Shown: in pieces, positions 10,132 through 19,992 of the stretch
Layout: each line of letters opens with the position of its first letter
How positions within the stretch are numbered: position 1 is the first letter of the stretch
Source of the DNA: Enterobacteriaceae bacterium 89
Lineage (GTDB): Bacteria; Pseudomonadota; Gammaproteobacteria; Enterobacterales; Enterobacteriaceae
DNA: 64,000 nucleotides
Assembly (NCBI GenBank): GCA_014156375.1
Contig: RQJH01000001.1
Span: 62,001-126,000 of the forward strand
Reading direction: 5' to 3'
Made by a program: the position numbers and the translations under genes
The notes under the pieces: generated by a model
Told to the model about the DNA's origin: nothing
Databases searched by the model: none
The model's input: the letters and a program-made list of their open reading frames with translations, nothing else

Positions 10132-10137
10132 TATAAT
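10132..10137 (+). promoter_or_regulatory. Probable -10 hexamer of the gcd promoter
   Basis: TATAAT lies 42 bases before the gcd start codon. No good -35 hexamer is present 17 bases upstream, where the CRP-type palindrome sits. Confidence 0.55.
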
Positions 10138-10179
10138 TAATTGCTACTAAAAAATTAATGATTTAGAGGTGTGCTTTCT

Positions 10180-12570
10180 ATGGCGGAAACAAAACCACAA
10201 CAGACCGGGCTTCTGGTGAAGCTGACGGCGCTGTTTGCAGCCTTCTGTGGGCTGTATCTGTTAATCGGCGGGGTCTGGCTCGTCTCACTGGGCGGCTCCT
10301 GGTACTACCCTGTTGCCGGGCTGGTGATGCTGGCCGTAACCGGCATGCTGTGGCGCGGTAAACGTGCTGCTCTGTGGCTATACGCGCTGGTGCTGCTGGC
10401 AACGATGATTTGGGGCGTGTGGGAAGTCGGCTTCGACTTCTGGGCGCTGACCCCGCGCAGCGACATCCTGGTGTTCTTTGGCATATGGTTGATCCTGCCG
10501 TTTGTCTGGCGTCGGCTGATTGTACCTTCCGCCGGTGCGGTAGGTGCGCTGGTGGTGGTCCTGCTGATCACCGCAGGTATTCTCACCTGGGCGGGCTTCC
10601 ACGATCCGCAGGAAATTAACGGCACGCTGAGCGCGGACGCGACTCAGGCCGAACCGATTTCTCAGGTTGCCGATCAGGACTGGCCTGCCTATGGACGTAA
10701 TCAGGAAGGGCAGCGCTGGTCGCCGCTCAAACAGATTAACGCTGATAACGTTCATCAGCTGAAAGAAGCCTGGGTGTTCCAGACCGGCGATCTCAAGCAG
10801 CCGAACGATCCGGGTGAAATCACCAACGAAGTGACGCCGATTAAAGTCGGCGACATGCTGTATCTCTGCTCGGCCCACCAGCGTCTGTTCGCTCTGGACG
10901 CGGCCAGCGGTAAAGAGAAATGGCACTTCGACCCGCAGCTCAACACCAATACCTTCTTCCAGCACGTAACCTGTCGTGGCGTTTCTTATCACGAAGCAAA
11001 AGCCGATAGCGCGCCTGCTGACGTGGTCGCTGACTGCCCACGCCGTATCCTGCTGCCGGTGAATGACGGTCGTCTGTTTGCGCTGAATGCCGAAACCGGC
11101 AAGCTGTGTGAAACCTTTGGCAACAAAGGCGTGCTGAATCTGCAAACCAATCAGCCAGTCACCACTCCGGGCATGTACGAGCCGACTTCACCGCCGATTG
11201 TGACGGATAAAGTCATCGTCATTGCCGGTTCCGTAACGGATAACTTCTCAACCCGTGAAGCGTCTGGCGTGATCCGTGGCTTTGACGTTAACACTGGTAA
11301 GCTGCTGTGGGCCTTCGATCCGGGCGCGAAAGATCCAAATGCTATTCCGGACGACGAGCATAAATTCACCCTGAACTCGCCGAACTCCTGGGCCCCGGCG
11401 GCCTATGACGCGAAGCTGGATCTGGTGTATCTGCCGATGGGCGTGACCACTCCTGATATCTGGGGCGGCTACCGTACGCCGGAGCAGGAGCGCTACGCCA
11501 GTGCCATTGTGGCGCTGAACGCGACCACCGGTAAGCTTGAGTGGAGCTATCAGACCGTTCACCACGATCTGTGGGATATGGACCAGCCGTCGCAGCCGAC
11601 GCTGGCTGATATCACCGTCAAAGGCCAAACCGTGCCGGTTATCTACGCTCCGGCAAAAACGGGCAACATCTTTGTGCTCGACCGTCGTAACGGTCAGTTA
11701 GTGGTTCCGGCTCCGGAACAGCCAGTGCCGCAGGGCGCAGCGAAAGGCGACCACGTCAGCCCGACTCAGCCGTTCTCTGAACTCACCTTCCGTCCGAAGA
11801 AAGATCTGAGCGGTGCGGATATGTGGGGCGCGACGATGTTCGACCAGCTGGTTTGCCGCGTGATGTTCCACAAACTGCGCTACGAAGGGATCTTCACCCC
11901 GCCGTCTGAGCAGGGCACGCTGGTGTTCCCGGGCAACCTGGGGATGTTCGAATGGGGCGGGATTTCTGTCGATCCAAACCGTCAGGTAGCGATTGCTAAC
12001 CCTATCGCCCTGCCGTTCGTTTCCCGTCTGATCCCACGCGGTCCAGGCAACCCAATTGAACCACCGAAAGATGCGAAAGGTTCAGGCACTGAAACCGGTA
12101 TTCAGCCACAGTACGGCGTACCGTATGGCGTAACGCTGAACCCGTTCCTGTCTCCGTTTGGCCTGCCGTGTAAACAGCCGGGCTGGGGTTATATCTCCGC
12201 ACTGGACCTGAAAACCAACCAGATCGCATGGAAAAAACGTATCGGCACACCGCAGGACAGCCTGCCGTTCCCGATGCCGTTTAAACTGCCGTTCAATCTG
12301 GGGATGCCAATGCTGGGTGGCCCGATCTCTACCGCGGGTAACGTGCTGTTTGTTGCTGCAACCGCCGATAACTATCTGCGCGCGTACAACATGACCAACG
12401 GCGACAAACTGTGGGAAGGCCGTCTGCCGGCCGGTGGCCAGGCAACGCCGATGACCTATGAGGTCAATGGCAAGCAGTACGTGGTCATTTCCGCAGGTGG
12501 TCACGGGTCGTTTGGTACGAAGATGGGCGACTACATTGTGGCCTATGCTTTGCCGGATGATGTGAAGTAA
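10180..12570 (+). CDS. gcd: Membrane-bound PQQ-dependent glucose dehydrogenase
   Basis: This enzyme oxidises glucose to gluconolactone in the periplasm and passes electrons to ubiquinone. The product has 796 residues. The N-terminal 150 residues contain about five membrane segments; the rest is the PQQ beta-propeller, with repeated tryptophan-docking motifs (GKLLWAFDPGAKDPNA, GKLEWSYQTVHHDLWDMD, GDKLWEGRLPAGGQATPMTY). ATG at 10180 is chosen because GAGGTG lies 9 bases before it and the length matches E. coli; a GTG at 10171 would almost touch that site. PQQ synthesis genes are not in the window, so activity depends on genes elsewhere or on external PQQ. It is followed by a strong terminator. 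Confidence 0.96.
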   Translation: MAETKPQQTGLLVKLTALFAAFCGLYLLIGGVWLVSLGGSWYYPVAGLVMLAVTGMLWRGKRAALWLYALVLLATMIWGVWEVGFDFWALTPRSDILVFFGIWLILPFVWRRLIVPSAGAVGALVVVLLITAGILTWAGFHDPQEINGTLSADATQAEPISQVADQDWPAYGRNQEGQRWSPLKQINADNVHQLKEAWVFQTGDLKQPNDPGEITNEVTPIKVGDMLYLCSAHQRLFALDAASGKEKWHFDPQLNTNTFFQHVTCRGVSYHEAKADSAPADVVADCPRRILLPVNDGRLFALNAETGKLCETFGNKGVLNLQTNQPVTTPGMYEPTSPPIVTDKVIVIAGSVTDNFSTREASGVIRGFDVNTGKLLWAFDPGAKDPNAIPDDEHKFTLNSPNSWAPAAYDAKLDLVYLPMGVTTPDIWGGYRTPEQERYASAIVALNATTGKLEWSYQTVHHDLWDMDQPSQPTLADITVKGQTVPVIYAPAKTGNIFVLDRRNGQLVVPAPEQPVPQGAAKGDHVSPTQPFSELTFRPKKDLSGADMWGATMFDQLVCRVMFHKLRYEGIFTPPSEQGTLVFPGNLGMFEWGGISVDPNRQVAIANPIALPFVSRLIPRGPGNPIEPPKDAKGSGTETGIQPQYGVPYGVTLNPFLSPFGLPCKQPGWGYISALDLKTNQIAWKKRIGTPQDSLPFPMPFKLPFNLGMPMLGGPISTAGNVLFVAATADNYLRAYNMTNGDKLWEGRLPAGGQATPMTYEVNGKQYVVISAGGHGSFGTKMGDYIVAYALPDDVK

Positions 12571-12578
12571 AAAGCAAA

Positions 12579-12604
12579 ACGGCAACCTCGGTTGCCGTTT
12601 TTTG
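12579..12604 (+). terminator. Rho-independent terminator of gcd
   Basis: The stem CGGCAACC / GGTTGCCG with a two-base loop is followed by TTTTTT. It begins 9 bases after the gcd stop. Confidence 0.9.
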
Positions 12605-12610
12605 TGTTTG

Positions 12611-12711
12611 CTCCCCTCTCCACGTGGTAGAGGGGCCGGGGGTGAGGCCATCAGGCCGCATCGTTGTCTTTTCCCCCTCACCCTAACCCTCTCCCTCAAG
12701 GGAGAGGGAAC
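12611..12711. repeat. CTCACCC/CCCTCTCC palindromic intergenic repeat, copy 2
   Basis: It is made of the same two hairpin units as the element at 4510, but arranged in the opposite order (CCCCTCTCC...GGGGGTGAGG, then CCCTCACCCTAACCCTCTCCC...GGGAGAGGG in shorter arms). It lies between the convergent genes gcd and cueO. It looks like a pair of mobile or dispersed palindromes, not a simple terminator. Confidence 0.78.
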
Positions 12712-12729
12712 TGGAATGCGCCAGGATTG

Positions 12730-14295
12730 CTAAACCGTAAACCCTAACATCATCCCTGTGTCTTCGTGCTCCAGCAGATGGCAGTGCGCCATGTACATGT
12801 GCTCCTTTGGAGCCTCATGGTCAAACTTCACCAACACCTCACTCACGCCGCCTTCAACGCGAACCGTATCTTTCCAGCCAGCTCTGTGCACCGCAGGCGG
12901 TTTGCCATTTTCTGACAGAATGCGGAACTGAGTCCCGTGAATATGGAACGGGTGCAGCATCATGTCTCCCACGCCGGAAATCGTCCAGCGTTCGAACTGT
13001 CCACGGCCTGCGGCAAAGCTCGATGTCATATCAAAGGCTTTACCGTTGATCATGTTGGCGTTGTGGAAATCAAAGCCTTTGCCGCCGTGATTCATATGGC
13101 CCATGTTGCCATGATCCATCTTGCCCATACCGCCGTGGCCCATCATCTGGCCGTGATCCATTCCGCCCATCGCCTGCTTGCCGTATTTCTTCATCAGCGC
13201 CTGCATGCCCATCATGTCGAGCATCGGATCCATCGACAGCTGGAACTTACGCTGGGTGAGTCCTTCCAGCGAAGGCAATGCAGGAAGGGTGGCAAGCTGG
13301 TCTGGCAGCTCACCGGAGGCGGGAATTTGCAGTGGCTGGACGCGCATGACCGGGTAAGCTTTATCAAACGGCGCCACCGCCATCCCCATCTGGTTCACCG
13401 GCAGCATCACCAGATCGAAAGCCTTGCCGTCGCTGGTATCCACCAGCACTTCGAAACGTTCGCCCATCAGCATCGGCAGCTCCGACACTTTCACGGGCTG
13501 AGCAAGCAGGCCACCGTCGCTGGCAATCACATACAGCGGGCGATTATCGCTGGTCGCCAAATTCAGCGAACGCGCGTTACAGCCGTTGAGCAGACGCAGG
13601 CGCAGCCAGCCTTTCGGTGGAGCATGCTGCGGGTAAATCGCCCCGTTGGTCAGCAATGTGTCCCCAAACCAGCCGACTGCTGCCGTCATTATATCCAGCT
13701 GATAATCCACTTCCCCGGCGGCGGTAAAACGCTTGTCCTGAATGATTACCGGAACATCATCGATGCCCCACTGCTTCGGCAACAGCAGCTTATTGATCTG
13801 CGGATCTTCAATCAGCACCAGTCCCGCCAGCCCCATCGCCACCTGATGGCCCGTTTTGCCATGCTGATGCGGATGGAACCAGCAGGTTGCTGCCTGCTGC
13901 GTCGGCGTGAAGGTCACGGAGCGTGAACCACCGGGTTTAATCACGCCCTGCGGACCGCCGTCTACCTCGCCGGGAATTTCCAGCCCGTGCCAGTGAACGG
14001 TGGTCTCTTCTGTTAATTGATTGTTAATATCGATGGTTACAGGCTTGCCCTGCTGCACGCGCAAAGCCGGACCCAGAAGATTGCCGTTATAGCCCCAGGT
14101 GGTGGCGGTTTTTGCCCCAAAACGGGTGGTGCCACTTTGCACCGTCAGCGCGATGCGATTGCTGGCATCGGCGGTTAAGAGATTCGGGATCGGTAAGGCC
14201 GGGCGATCGGCCGCCAGCACGCTCCGGCTCCAGAGCGGCAGGGCGCTGGCCACCCCGACGGCGGTGGCTAATTTGATAAATTCACGGCGTTGCAT
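12730..14295 (-). CDS. cueO: Multicopper oxidase CueO, Tat-exported
   Basis: This periplasmic copper oxidase turns Cu(I) into less toxic Cu(II). It starts with a twin-arginine signal ([10 protein letters not shown] ... SRSVLA before ADRPALP). Copper ligands are visible as [20 protein letters not shown] and [13 protein letters not shown]. Before the last domain there is a Met/His/Gly-rich insert (repeats such as [18 protein letters not shown]), the flexible substrate-copper region. ATG at 14295 has GGGAG 7 bases upstream; the GTG at 14301 would touch that site. The product has 521 residues. A CueR-type dyad lies upstream. Confidence 0.96.
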   Translation of the reverse strand: MQRREFIKLATAVGVASALPLWSRSVLAADRPALPIPNLLTADASNRIALTVQSGTTRFGAKTATTWGYNGNLLGPALRVQQGKPVTIDINNQLTEETTVHWHGLEIPGEVDGGPQGVIKPGGSRSVTFTPTQQAATCWFHPHQHGKTGHQVAMGLAGLVLIEDPQINKLLLPKQWGIDDVPVIIQDKRFTAAGEVDYQLDIMTAAVGWFGDTLLTNGAIYPQHAPPKGWLRLRLLNGCNARSLNLATSDNRPLYVIASDGGLLAQPVKVSELPMLMGERFEVLVDTSDGKAFDLVMLPVNQMGMAVAPFDKAYPVMRVQPLQIPASGELPDQLATLPALPSLEGLTQRKFQLSMDPMLDMMGMQALMKKYGKQAMGGMDHGQMMGHGGMGKMDHGNMGHMNHGGKGFDFHNANMINGKAFDMTSSFAAGRGQFERWTISGVGDMMLHPFHIHGTQFRILSENGKPPAVHRAGWKDTVRVEGGVSEVLVKFDHEAPKEHMYMAHCHLLEHEDTGMMLGFTV

Positions 14296-14343
14296 CTTCA
14301 CTCCCTTTTCGACGACTGGTGAATAAATGAGCTTAAACCCTGC

Positions 14344-14360
14344 CCTTACCGGAAGGTCAA
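14344..14360 (-). promoter_or_regulatory. Probable CueR-regulated promoter of cueO
   Basis: On the minus strand the sequence reads TTGACCTTCCGGTAAGG: a -35 hexamer TTGACC overlapping the dyad CCTTcCGGtAAGG, as expected for MerR-family activators acting on long spacers. A TAAGCT about 19 bases beyond the -35 could be the -10. CueR control of cueO is established in E. coli; here it is inferred. Confidence 0.6.
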
Positions 14361-14440
14361 GTATAATCCCATTAATAAAGCCCTGCGCAGGCCTGAGAAG
14401 TGTGCTAACGTTGAATTTCGTGGATGGAATGGTAACTAAA

Positions 14441-14788
14441 ATGAAGACGTTTTTCAGAACTGTGGTGCTCGGATCTTTGCTGGCGATTTCCAGTAGCAGC
14501 TACGCATTAAACGAGTCCGAGGCCGAAGATATGGCCGATCTGACGGCGGTATTTGTATTTCTGAAAAACGACTGTGGCTATCAAAATTTACCCAACCAGC
14601 AGATTCGCCGTGCTTTGGTCTTTTTTGCCCAGCAAAATCAGTGGGATCTCAGCAACTACGACACGTTTAACATGAAAGCGCTGGGTGAAGACAGCTATCG
14701 TGATTTGAGCGGCATTCGCATTCCTACATCCAAAAAATGCAAAGCGCTGGCCCGCGACTCGTTAAGCCTGCTGGCCTACGTTAAGTAA
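14441..14788 (+). CDS. yacC: Small exported protein YacC
   Basis: This is a 115-residue periplasmic protein of unknown function. It has a signal peptide ([22 protein letters not shown] before LNESEAEDM). The mature part has two Cys (in KNDCGYQN and SKKCKAL) that could form a disulphide. It relates to the PulS/OutS pilotin superfamily by overall size and pattern, but the role is unproven. In E. coli yacC is followed on the same strand by speE and speD; here the stop is followed directly by a terminator and convergent yacL. Confidence 0.93.
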   Translation: MKTFFRTVVLGSLLAISSSSYALNESEAEDMADLTAVFVFLKNDCGYQNLPNQQIRRALVFFAQQNQWDLSNYDTFNMKALGEDSYRDLSGIRIPTSKKCKALARDSLSLLAYVK

Positions 14789-14793
14789 ACGAA

Positions 14794-14811
14794 GGGAGCA
14801 AGCGTGCTCCC
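14794..14811. terminator. Hairpin between convergent yacC and yacL
   Basis: GGGAGCA-AGCG-TGCTCCC forms a 7-bp stem in the 28-base gap, followed on the plus strand by a pyrimidine-rich CTCTGTTATTTC. It probably ends transcription from yacC. Confidence 0.6.
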
Positions 14812-14816
14812 CTCTG

Positions 14817-15179
14817 TTATTTCTGCTGCATAAAGGCGCGATAAGCCGCCACTACCTGAAGAAAATCCTCCACGCCGCACATCGACAGGCTCTCTTCGTC
14901 GTAATAGCTCATGCCCTCTTCCATTTCGTCACCGGAAAATTCCAGCTGATTGGCACGCACCATCACTTCTTCACCGTCCATCCATACCGTGTATTCGTGG
15001 CCGGCGCGCTGCCAGGAATTCTCAGTCCCTTTCACCGTTTGCGCCGCCTGCTCCACTTCATCCAGCAACGACAGGTTCTCCTTCACCTCTTCGTTAAACC
15101 AGTGCCCTACGGCTTCGTGGCCCATCGACATTCGCACTTTCACCACACCGGTGATATCGCGCAAGAATTCGTAATCCAT
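14817..15179 (-). CDS. yacL: YacL family protein (UPF0231)
   Basis: This is a small acidic cytoplasmic protein of 120 residues with no known activity. The sequence [27 protein letters not shown] at its start (quoted in part: [10 protein letters not shown]) and [18 protein letters not shown] at its end are near-identical to E. coli YacL. The ATG at 15179 is used because the longer frame to 15278 gives an N-terminal extension unlike the family. It lies downstream of acnB on the same strand, separated by a palindromic repeat. Confidence 0.93.
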   Translation of the reverse strand: MDYEFLRDITGVVKVRMSMGHEAVGHWFNEEVKENLSLLDEVEQAAQTVKGTENSWQRAGHEYTVWMDGEEVMVRANQLEFSGDEMEEGMSYYDEESLSMCGVEDFLQVVAAYRAFMQQK

Positions 15180-15269
15180 GGTGTTTTCCTCTGCAAAACC
15201 ATTAGTGTAATTATCGCAGCAGAGAGGAAGAAAAAAAGCGGAAGCTGTGGGGGAATGGGAAATAAAAAA

Positions 15270-15355
15270 TCCCCTCACCCTAACCCTCCCCCAAAGGGGA
15301 GAGGGAACAGGACACCCCTCGCCCCTCTGGGGAGAGGGGCTGGGGGTGAGGGGAT
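15270..15355. repeat. CTCACCC/CCCTCTCC palindromic intergenic repeat, copy 3
   Basis: It opens with CCCCTCACCCTAACCCT and closes with GGGGGTGAGGGG, each side with an internal CCCC(T)CTCC / GGGGAGAGG hairpin. It abuts the stop codon of acnB (tandem with yacL). Its organisation is the same as the copy at 4510. Confidence 0.78.
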
Positions 15356-15359
15356 TCAG

Positions 15360-17957
15360 TTATACAGCAGTCTGGAAAATCACCCCGTCAGCCTTCTCGG
15401 TGTACTGAGAGAGCTGGTCGAAGTTCAGATAGCGATAGGTATCTGCCGCAGTCTTATCCACCTGCGCCACGTACGTCTGGTACTCGTCCGGCGTCGGCAG
15501 TTTGCCAATCAGCGCCGCAACCGCCGCCAGTTCCGCAGAGGCCAGGTACACGTTAGCACCGGTACCCAGACGGTTCGGGAAGTTACGGGTAGAAGTGGAA
15601 ACCACCGTTGCACCATCTGCCACACGCGCCTGGTTACCCATGCACAGGGAACAGCCTGGAATTTCGATACGCGCACCGCTCTTACCGAAGACGCTGTAGT
15701 AGCCCTCTTCCGTCAGCTGTGCCGCATCCATACGGGTTGGCGGAGCCACCCACAGACGGGTCGGCAGCTGGCCCTTATGCGTATCCAGCAGTTTACCTGC
15801 CGCACGGAAGTGGCCGATGTTGGTCATGCAGGAACCGATGAACACTTCGTCGATCTTGTCGCCCTGTACGTCGGACAGCAGACGCGCGTCGTCCGGATCG
15901 TTCGGTGCACACAGAATTGGCTCTTTGATATCCGCCAGATCGATGTCGATCACCGCCGCGTATTCCGCGTCAGCATCGGCTTCCATCAGCTGCGGATCCG
16001 CCAGCCATTTTTCCATGCCCTGGATACGACGCTCCAGCGTACGACGGTCGCCGTAGCCTTCTACAATCATCCACTTCAGCAGCACGATGTTGGAGTTCAG
16101 ATACTCTTCGATTGGCGCCTGGTTCAGCTTGATAGTACAGCCCGCTGCGGAACGCTCGGCGGAGGCATCGGTCAGCTCAAACGCCTGCTCAACTTTCAGA
16201 TCTGGCAGACCTTCGATTTCCAGGATGCGGCCAGAGAAGATGTTCTTCTTCCCTTTCTTCTCAACGGTCAGCAGGCCCTGTTTGATGGCGTACAGCGGGA
16301 TCGCATGCACCAGATCGCGCAGGGTGATGCCCGGCTGCATTTTACCTTTGAAGCGCACCAGCACGGATTCAGGCATATCGAGCGGCATCACGCCGGTCGC
16401 GGCAGCAAACGCCACCAGGCCAGAGCCCGCCGGGAAGGAAATGCCGATTGGGAAACGGGTATGGGAGTCACCGCCGGTGCCTACGGTATCCGGCAGCAGC
16501 ATGCGGTTCAGCCAGGAGTGGATGACGCCATCGCCCGGACGCAGCGACACGCCGCCACGGTTCATGATGAAGTCCGGCAGAGTGTGGTGCGTGGTGACGT
16601 CAACCGGCTTCGGATACGCTGCGGTGTGGCAGAAGGACTGCATCACCAGGTCAGCGGAGAAGCCCAGGCACGCCAGGTCTTTCAGCTCATCACGGGTCAT
16701 TGGACCGGTGGTGTCCTGAGAGCCCACGGAAGTCATTTTCGGTTCGCAGTACGCGCCTGGACGAATACCGGCAACGCCACAGGCGCGGCCAACCATTTTC
16801 TGAGCCAGGGAGTAGCCACGGCTGCTCTCAGCCACGTCTTTCGCGTGACGGAACACTTCGCTGTGCGGCAGACCCATCGCTTCACGCGCTTTGGTGGTCA
16901 GGCCACGGCCGATGATCAGCGGAATACGGCCACCGGCGCGCACTTCGTCAACCAGCACGTCGGTTTTCAGCTCGAAGCTTGCCAGCAGTTCGTTGGTTTC
17001 GTGGTTGCGCACTTCGCCTTTGAACGGGTAAACGTCAATCACGTCACCCATGTTCAGGTTGTTCACATCAACTTCAATCGGCAGCGCGCCCGCATCTTCC
17101 ATGGTGTTGAAGAAGATTGGTGCAATTTTGCCGCCAAGGCACAGACCGCCGCCGCGCTTGTTCGGCACGTTCGGGATGTCGTCGCCCATGAACCACAGCA
17201 CGGAGTTGGTTGCGGATTTACGGGAAGATCCGGTACCCACAACGTCGCCCACGTAGGCCAGAGGGAAACCTTTTTTCTGCAGCGCTTCAATCTGCTTGAT
17301 CGGGCCGACTACGCCTGGCTGATCCGGCTCAATGCCTTCACGGGCGTTTTTCAGCATTGCCAGCGCGTGCAGTGGAATATCAGGACGTGACCACGCATCC
17401 GGAGCCGGAGAGAGGTCATCGGTGTTGGTTTCGCCGGTCACTTTGAACACGGTGACGGTGATTTTTTCCGCCAGCGCCGGACGGCTCAGGAACCACTCGG
17501 CATCGGCCCAGGACTGCATCACCTGCTTCGCCCAGGCGTTGCCAGCTTTAGCTTTTTCTTCCACATCGTAGAAGTTATCGAACATCAGCAGGGTGTGAGA
17601 CAGCGCTTTGGCGGCAATCGGGGCCAGCTTGTCGTTTTCCAGTGCCTCAACCAGCGGATGGATATTGTAGCCGCCCTGCATGGTGCCCAGCAGTTCGATG
17701 GCTTTTTCAGGGGTCACCAGGGGGGAGGTTGCTTCGCCTTTGGCGACAGCAGCAAGGAATCCGGCTTTCACGTAGGCGGCTTCATCAACGCCCGGTGGTA
17801 CACGGTTAATCAGCAGATCTAACAGGAATTCTTCTTCGCCAGCAGGCGGTGCTTTCAGCAGCTCAACCAGTGCGGCCATTTGGGTTGCATCTAATGGTTT
17901 TGCAACAATCCCTTCGGCGGCACGCTCAGCTACGTGCTCACGATATTCTTTTAGCAC
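15360..17957 (-). CDS. acnB: Aconitate hydratase B / 2-methylisocitrate dehydratase
   Basis: This is the main TCA-cycle aconitase, a [4Fe-4S] enzyme that isomerises citrate and isocitrate; the apo-form also binds mRNAs in E. coli. The product has 865 residues. AcnB order is seen: N-terminal HEAT-like domain, then the swivel domain (domain 4), then the catalytic core. Cluster ligands are the Cys in GSCMTNIGH and the pair in [10 protein letters not shown]. The GTG at 17957 is chosen because GAGGAG is 7 bases upstream and the length equals the E. coli protein; the longer frame to 17984 would add nine residues across that site. Confidence 0.97.
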   Translation of the reverse strand: MLKEYREHVAERAAEGIVAKPLDATQMAALVELLKAPPAGEEEFLLDLLINRVPPGVDEAAYVKAGFLAAVAKGEATSPLVTPEKAIELLGTMQGGYNIHPLVEALENDKLAPIAAKALSHTLLMFDNFYDVEEKAKAGNAWAKQVMQSWADAEWFLSRPALAEKITVTVFKVTGETNTDDLSPAPDAWSRPDIPLHALAMLKNAREGIEPDQPGVVGPIKQIEALQKKGFPLAYVGDVVGTGSSRKSATNSVLWFMGDDIPNVPNKRGGGLCLGGKIAPIFFNTMEDAGALPIEVDVNNLNMGDVIDVYPFKGEVRNHETNELLASFELKTDVLVDEVRAGGRIPLIIGRGLTTKAREAMGLPHSEVFRHAKDVAESSRGYSLAQKMVGRACGVAGIRPGAYCEPKMTSVGSQDTTGPMTRDELKDLACLGFSADLVMQSFCHTAAYPKPVDVTTHHTLPDFIMNRGGVSLRPGDGVIHSWLNRMLLPDTVGTGGDSHTRFPIGISFPAGSGLVAFAAATGVMPLDMPESVLVRFKGKMQPGITLRDLVHAIPLYAIKQGLLTVEKKGKKNIFSGRILEIEGLPDLKVEQAFELTDASAERSAAGCTIKLNQAPIEEYLNSNIVLLKWMIVEGYGDRRTLERRIQGMEKWLADPQLMEADADAEYAAVIDIDLADIKEPILCAPNDPDDARLLSDVQGDKIDEVFIGSCMTNIGHFRAAGKLLDTHKGQLPTRLWVAPPTRMDAAQLTEEGYYSVFGKSGARIEIPGCSLCMGNQARVADGATVVSTSTRNFPNRLGTGANVYLASAELAAVAALIGKLPTPDEYQTYVAQVDKTAADTYRYLNFDQLSQYTEKADGVIFQTAV

Positions 17958-18315
17958 GACGGTTCTCCTCGCTCTCATTGTCATATGCGGCCGGCGTTCT
18001 CTTCACGCTCCTGTGAGACAGCAGTTTGTAGGGTAAAAGCCCGATACCGCGTCGGGCAGCATAGCAGGATTTACAGGGGGTGTTAATCTGTTTACAAAAA
18101 AGCAACATTAAATCTTTAGCTGAATCGTTAAGGTCAGAACAATTGAGTCTGAATACGTATTTTTAAACATAAAACTTCCCCGCCGAGCCCGCTCTGGCTG
18201 CACGATCACCACTAAAGTCAAAAACGAAAAATAAGTCTCCCTATACTGCCTGCACTGCTGCCATTTTCGGCAATACTCTCTGAAACGGGCCAAATTATTG
18301 TGCCAGGAGAACAAA
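17958..18315. other. Intergenic region between acnB and yacH (358 bases)
   Basis: This gap separates the divergent genes acnB and yacH and must hold both promoters. It is AT-richer than its flanks around 18090-18180. I see no gene, no strong terminator and no operator that I can name. Confidence 0.5.
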
Positions 18316-19983
18316 ATGACGTTGCCTTTTAAGCCTCATGTTATTGCGCTGGTCTGCTGTACCGGGCTACTCGCTGCTTCGGGCACGCTCTATGTTAAGA
18401 GCCGCGCTGCGGATGCTCCGCCCACGCCTGCTCCTGTCGCTCAACCGGTCGTTCCAGTTCCAGCTCCGGTGGCCGCAGCGCCAGTCAGCGCTCAGCCCGC
18501 CACTCAAACTTTTACCGCAGCGCAAATCGACCAGTTAACCGCACCGGTGGCGCTCTATCCTGACAACCTGCTTTCCCAGGTGCTGATGGCATCGACTTAT
18601 CCCACTAATGTTATGCAGGCCGTGCAATGGTCGCAGGATAACCCGAGCATGAAGGGGGATGACGCGGTGAAAGCCGTGGCGAATCAGCCGTGGGACCCGA
18701 GCGTGAAATCACTGGTGGCGTTCCCGGCCTTGCTGTCGCTGATGGGGGAAAACCCGCAGTGGGTACAGGATTTGGGTAACGCCTTCCTCGCCCAACCGCA
18801 GGATGTGATGGATTCCGTGCAGAAATTACGTAACGTGGCGCAGCAAACGGGAGCGCTGAAATCCTCTCCTCAGCAGAAAGTGACCACCACCCCGGTGAAA
18901 GCAGCCCCGGCTCCGGTGCAGTCGTCTTCTACCACCACGACCACCACAACTACGACACCAGCGCCGACCACCCAGGTGATTAAGATTGAATCGGCCGATC
19001 CGAACGTGGTGTACGTGCCAACCTATAATCCGAATACCGTTTACGGCACCTGGCCAAGCACCGCTTATCCGCCGGTGTACCTGCCACCAACGCCGGGCCA
19101 GCAGTTCACTAACAGCTTTGTGAATGGCCTCGGCTACAGCCTCGGCGTGGCGACGACCTATGCCCTGTTCAGCAGCATTGACTGGGATAACGATGATTAC
19201 CATCATCATCATGATGATGACTATTACCACGACGGCGGCTGGCACGGCGGTGGCAATAACACCATCAACATTAATACCAATAACTACAACCACATCACCG
19301 GGCAGAACATCAGCGGCAACACCCAGTGGCAGCACAATCCAGCGTTCAGAAATAACGTGCCTTATCCGAACAACAACGTGGCTCAGCATTTTCATCAGAC
19401 CAACGTACCGGGCGGGTTAAGCGCTACTCAGCACGCGCCGGCAGATTTAAACAGCCAGCGCCAGGCCGCACTGAATCAGTTCCAGCACAGCACCCATAAT
19501 GGTGCAGCGCCGGGTCTGATTGCCGGAGGAGCCGCAGCGGGTGGCATTGCCGCCGCAGGCTCACGCGATGCGCAGCGCCAGGCGGCTTCCAGCCAGCTGC
19601 ATCAGATAAATCAGCGTAACAATTTCCGTGGTTACGATGGCACGGCAGCGAAGCAGAAACTGCAACATCCAACGGCGCAACAGCAGCAGCGCCGCGAAAA
19701 TGCGAAAGCGCATGTGCAGAATCCAACGGCCCAGCAACAGCAGCGTCGTGAACAGATCCAGCAGCACCATGCATCGGTCACACCACAGCAGCATCAGCAA
19801 CGCCAGCAGCAGGCGCAAAACTTCCGCGCCAATGCGCTGAGTGGTAACGACAGCCGTTCACCGTCCTGGGAAGCCCAGCGTCAGCGCGGGGCGCAAAGCC
19901 GCAATCTGTCCGGTATCAGTAGCTCGCAGCGGGCTTCGATCCAACAGCATGCTTCTCAACATCGTGAACTGCGCCATCGCTAA
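18316..19983 (+). CDS. yacH: DUF3300 exported protein (YacH-like)
   Basis: This 555-residue envelope protein is of unknown function. It has an N-terminal hydrophobic signal or anchor (HVIALVCCTGLLAASGTLYV) and a Pro/Ala/Val-rich linker. The DUF3300 domain spans about residues 60-290 (TAPVALYPDNLLSQVLMAST, then a YVPTYNPNTVYGTWP segment). After it come a Thr-rich spacer, a His/Asp cluster (DDYHHHHDDDYYHDGGWHGG) that could bind metal, and a Gln/His/Arg-rich tail with a repeated PTAQQQQRRE unit. ATG at 18316 has AGGAG 7 bases upstream. It lies 9 bases before a DUF2950 gene, so the two are probably co-expressed. Confidence 0.9.
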   Translation: MTLPFKPHVIALVCCTGLLAASGTLYVKSRAADAPPTPAPVAQPVVPVPAPVAAAPVSAQPATQTFTAAQIDQLTAPVALYPDNLLSQVLMASTYPTNVMQAVQWSQDNPSMKGDDAVKAVANQPWDPSVKSLVAFPALLSLMGENPQWVQDLGNAFLAQPQDVMDSVQKLRNVAQQTGALKSSPQQKVTTTPVKAAPAPVQSSSTTTTTTTTTPAPTTQVIKIESADPNVVYVPTYNPNTVYGTWPSTAYPPVYLPPTPGQQFTNSFVNGLGYSLGVATTYALFSSIDWDNDDYHHHHDDDYYHDGGWHGGGNNTININTNNYNHITGQNISGNTQWQHNPAFRNNVPYPNNNVAQHFHQTNVPGGLSATQHAPADLNSQRQAALNQFQHSTHNGAAPGLIAGGAAAGGIAAAGSRDAQRQAASSQLHQINQRNNFRGYDGTAAKQKLQHPTAQQQQRRENAKAHVQNPTAQQQQRREQIQQHHASVTPQQHQQRQQQAQNFRANALSGNDSRSPSWEAQRQRGAQSRNLSGISSSQRASIQQHASQHRELRHR

Positions 19984-19992
19984 GGAGCCATC

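Noticed and set aside
4510-15355. Repeats considered as CRISPR or ERIC elements
   Set aside because: There are no regular spacers, and the ERIC core sequence is not present.
14997-17390. 797-codon plus-strand frame opposite acnB
   Set aside because: Antisense shadow of acnB that also runs through a palindromic repeat; no signature.
19200-19250. CAT-rich stretch in yacH considered as a simple-sequence repeat
   Set aside because: It codes in frame for the His/Asp cluster of the DUF3300 protein and is too short and irregular to treat as a separate repeat.
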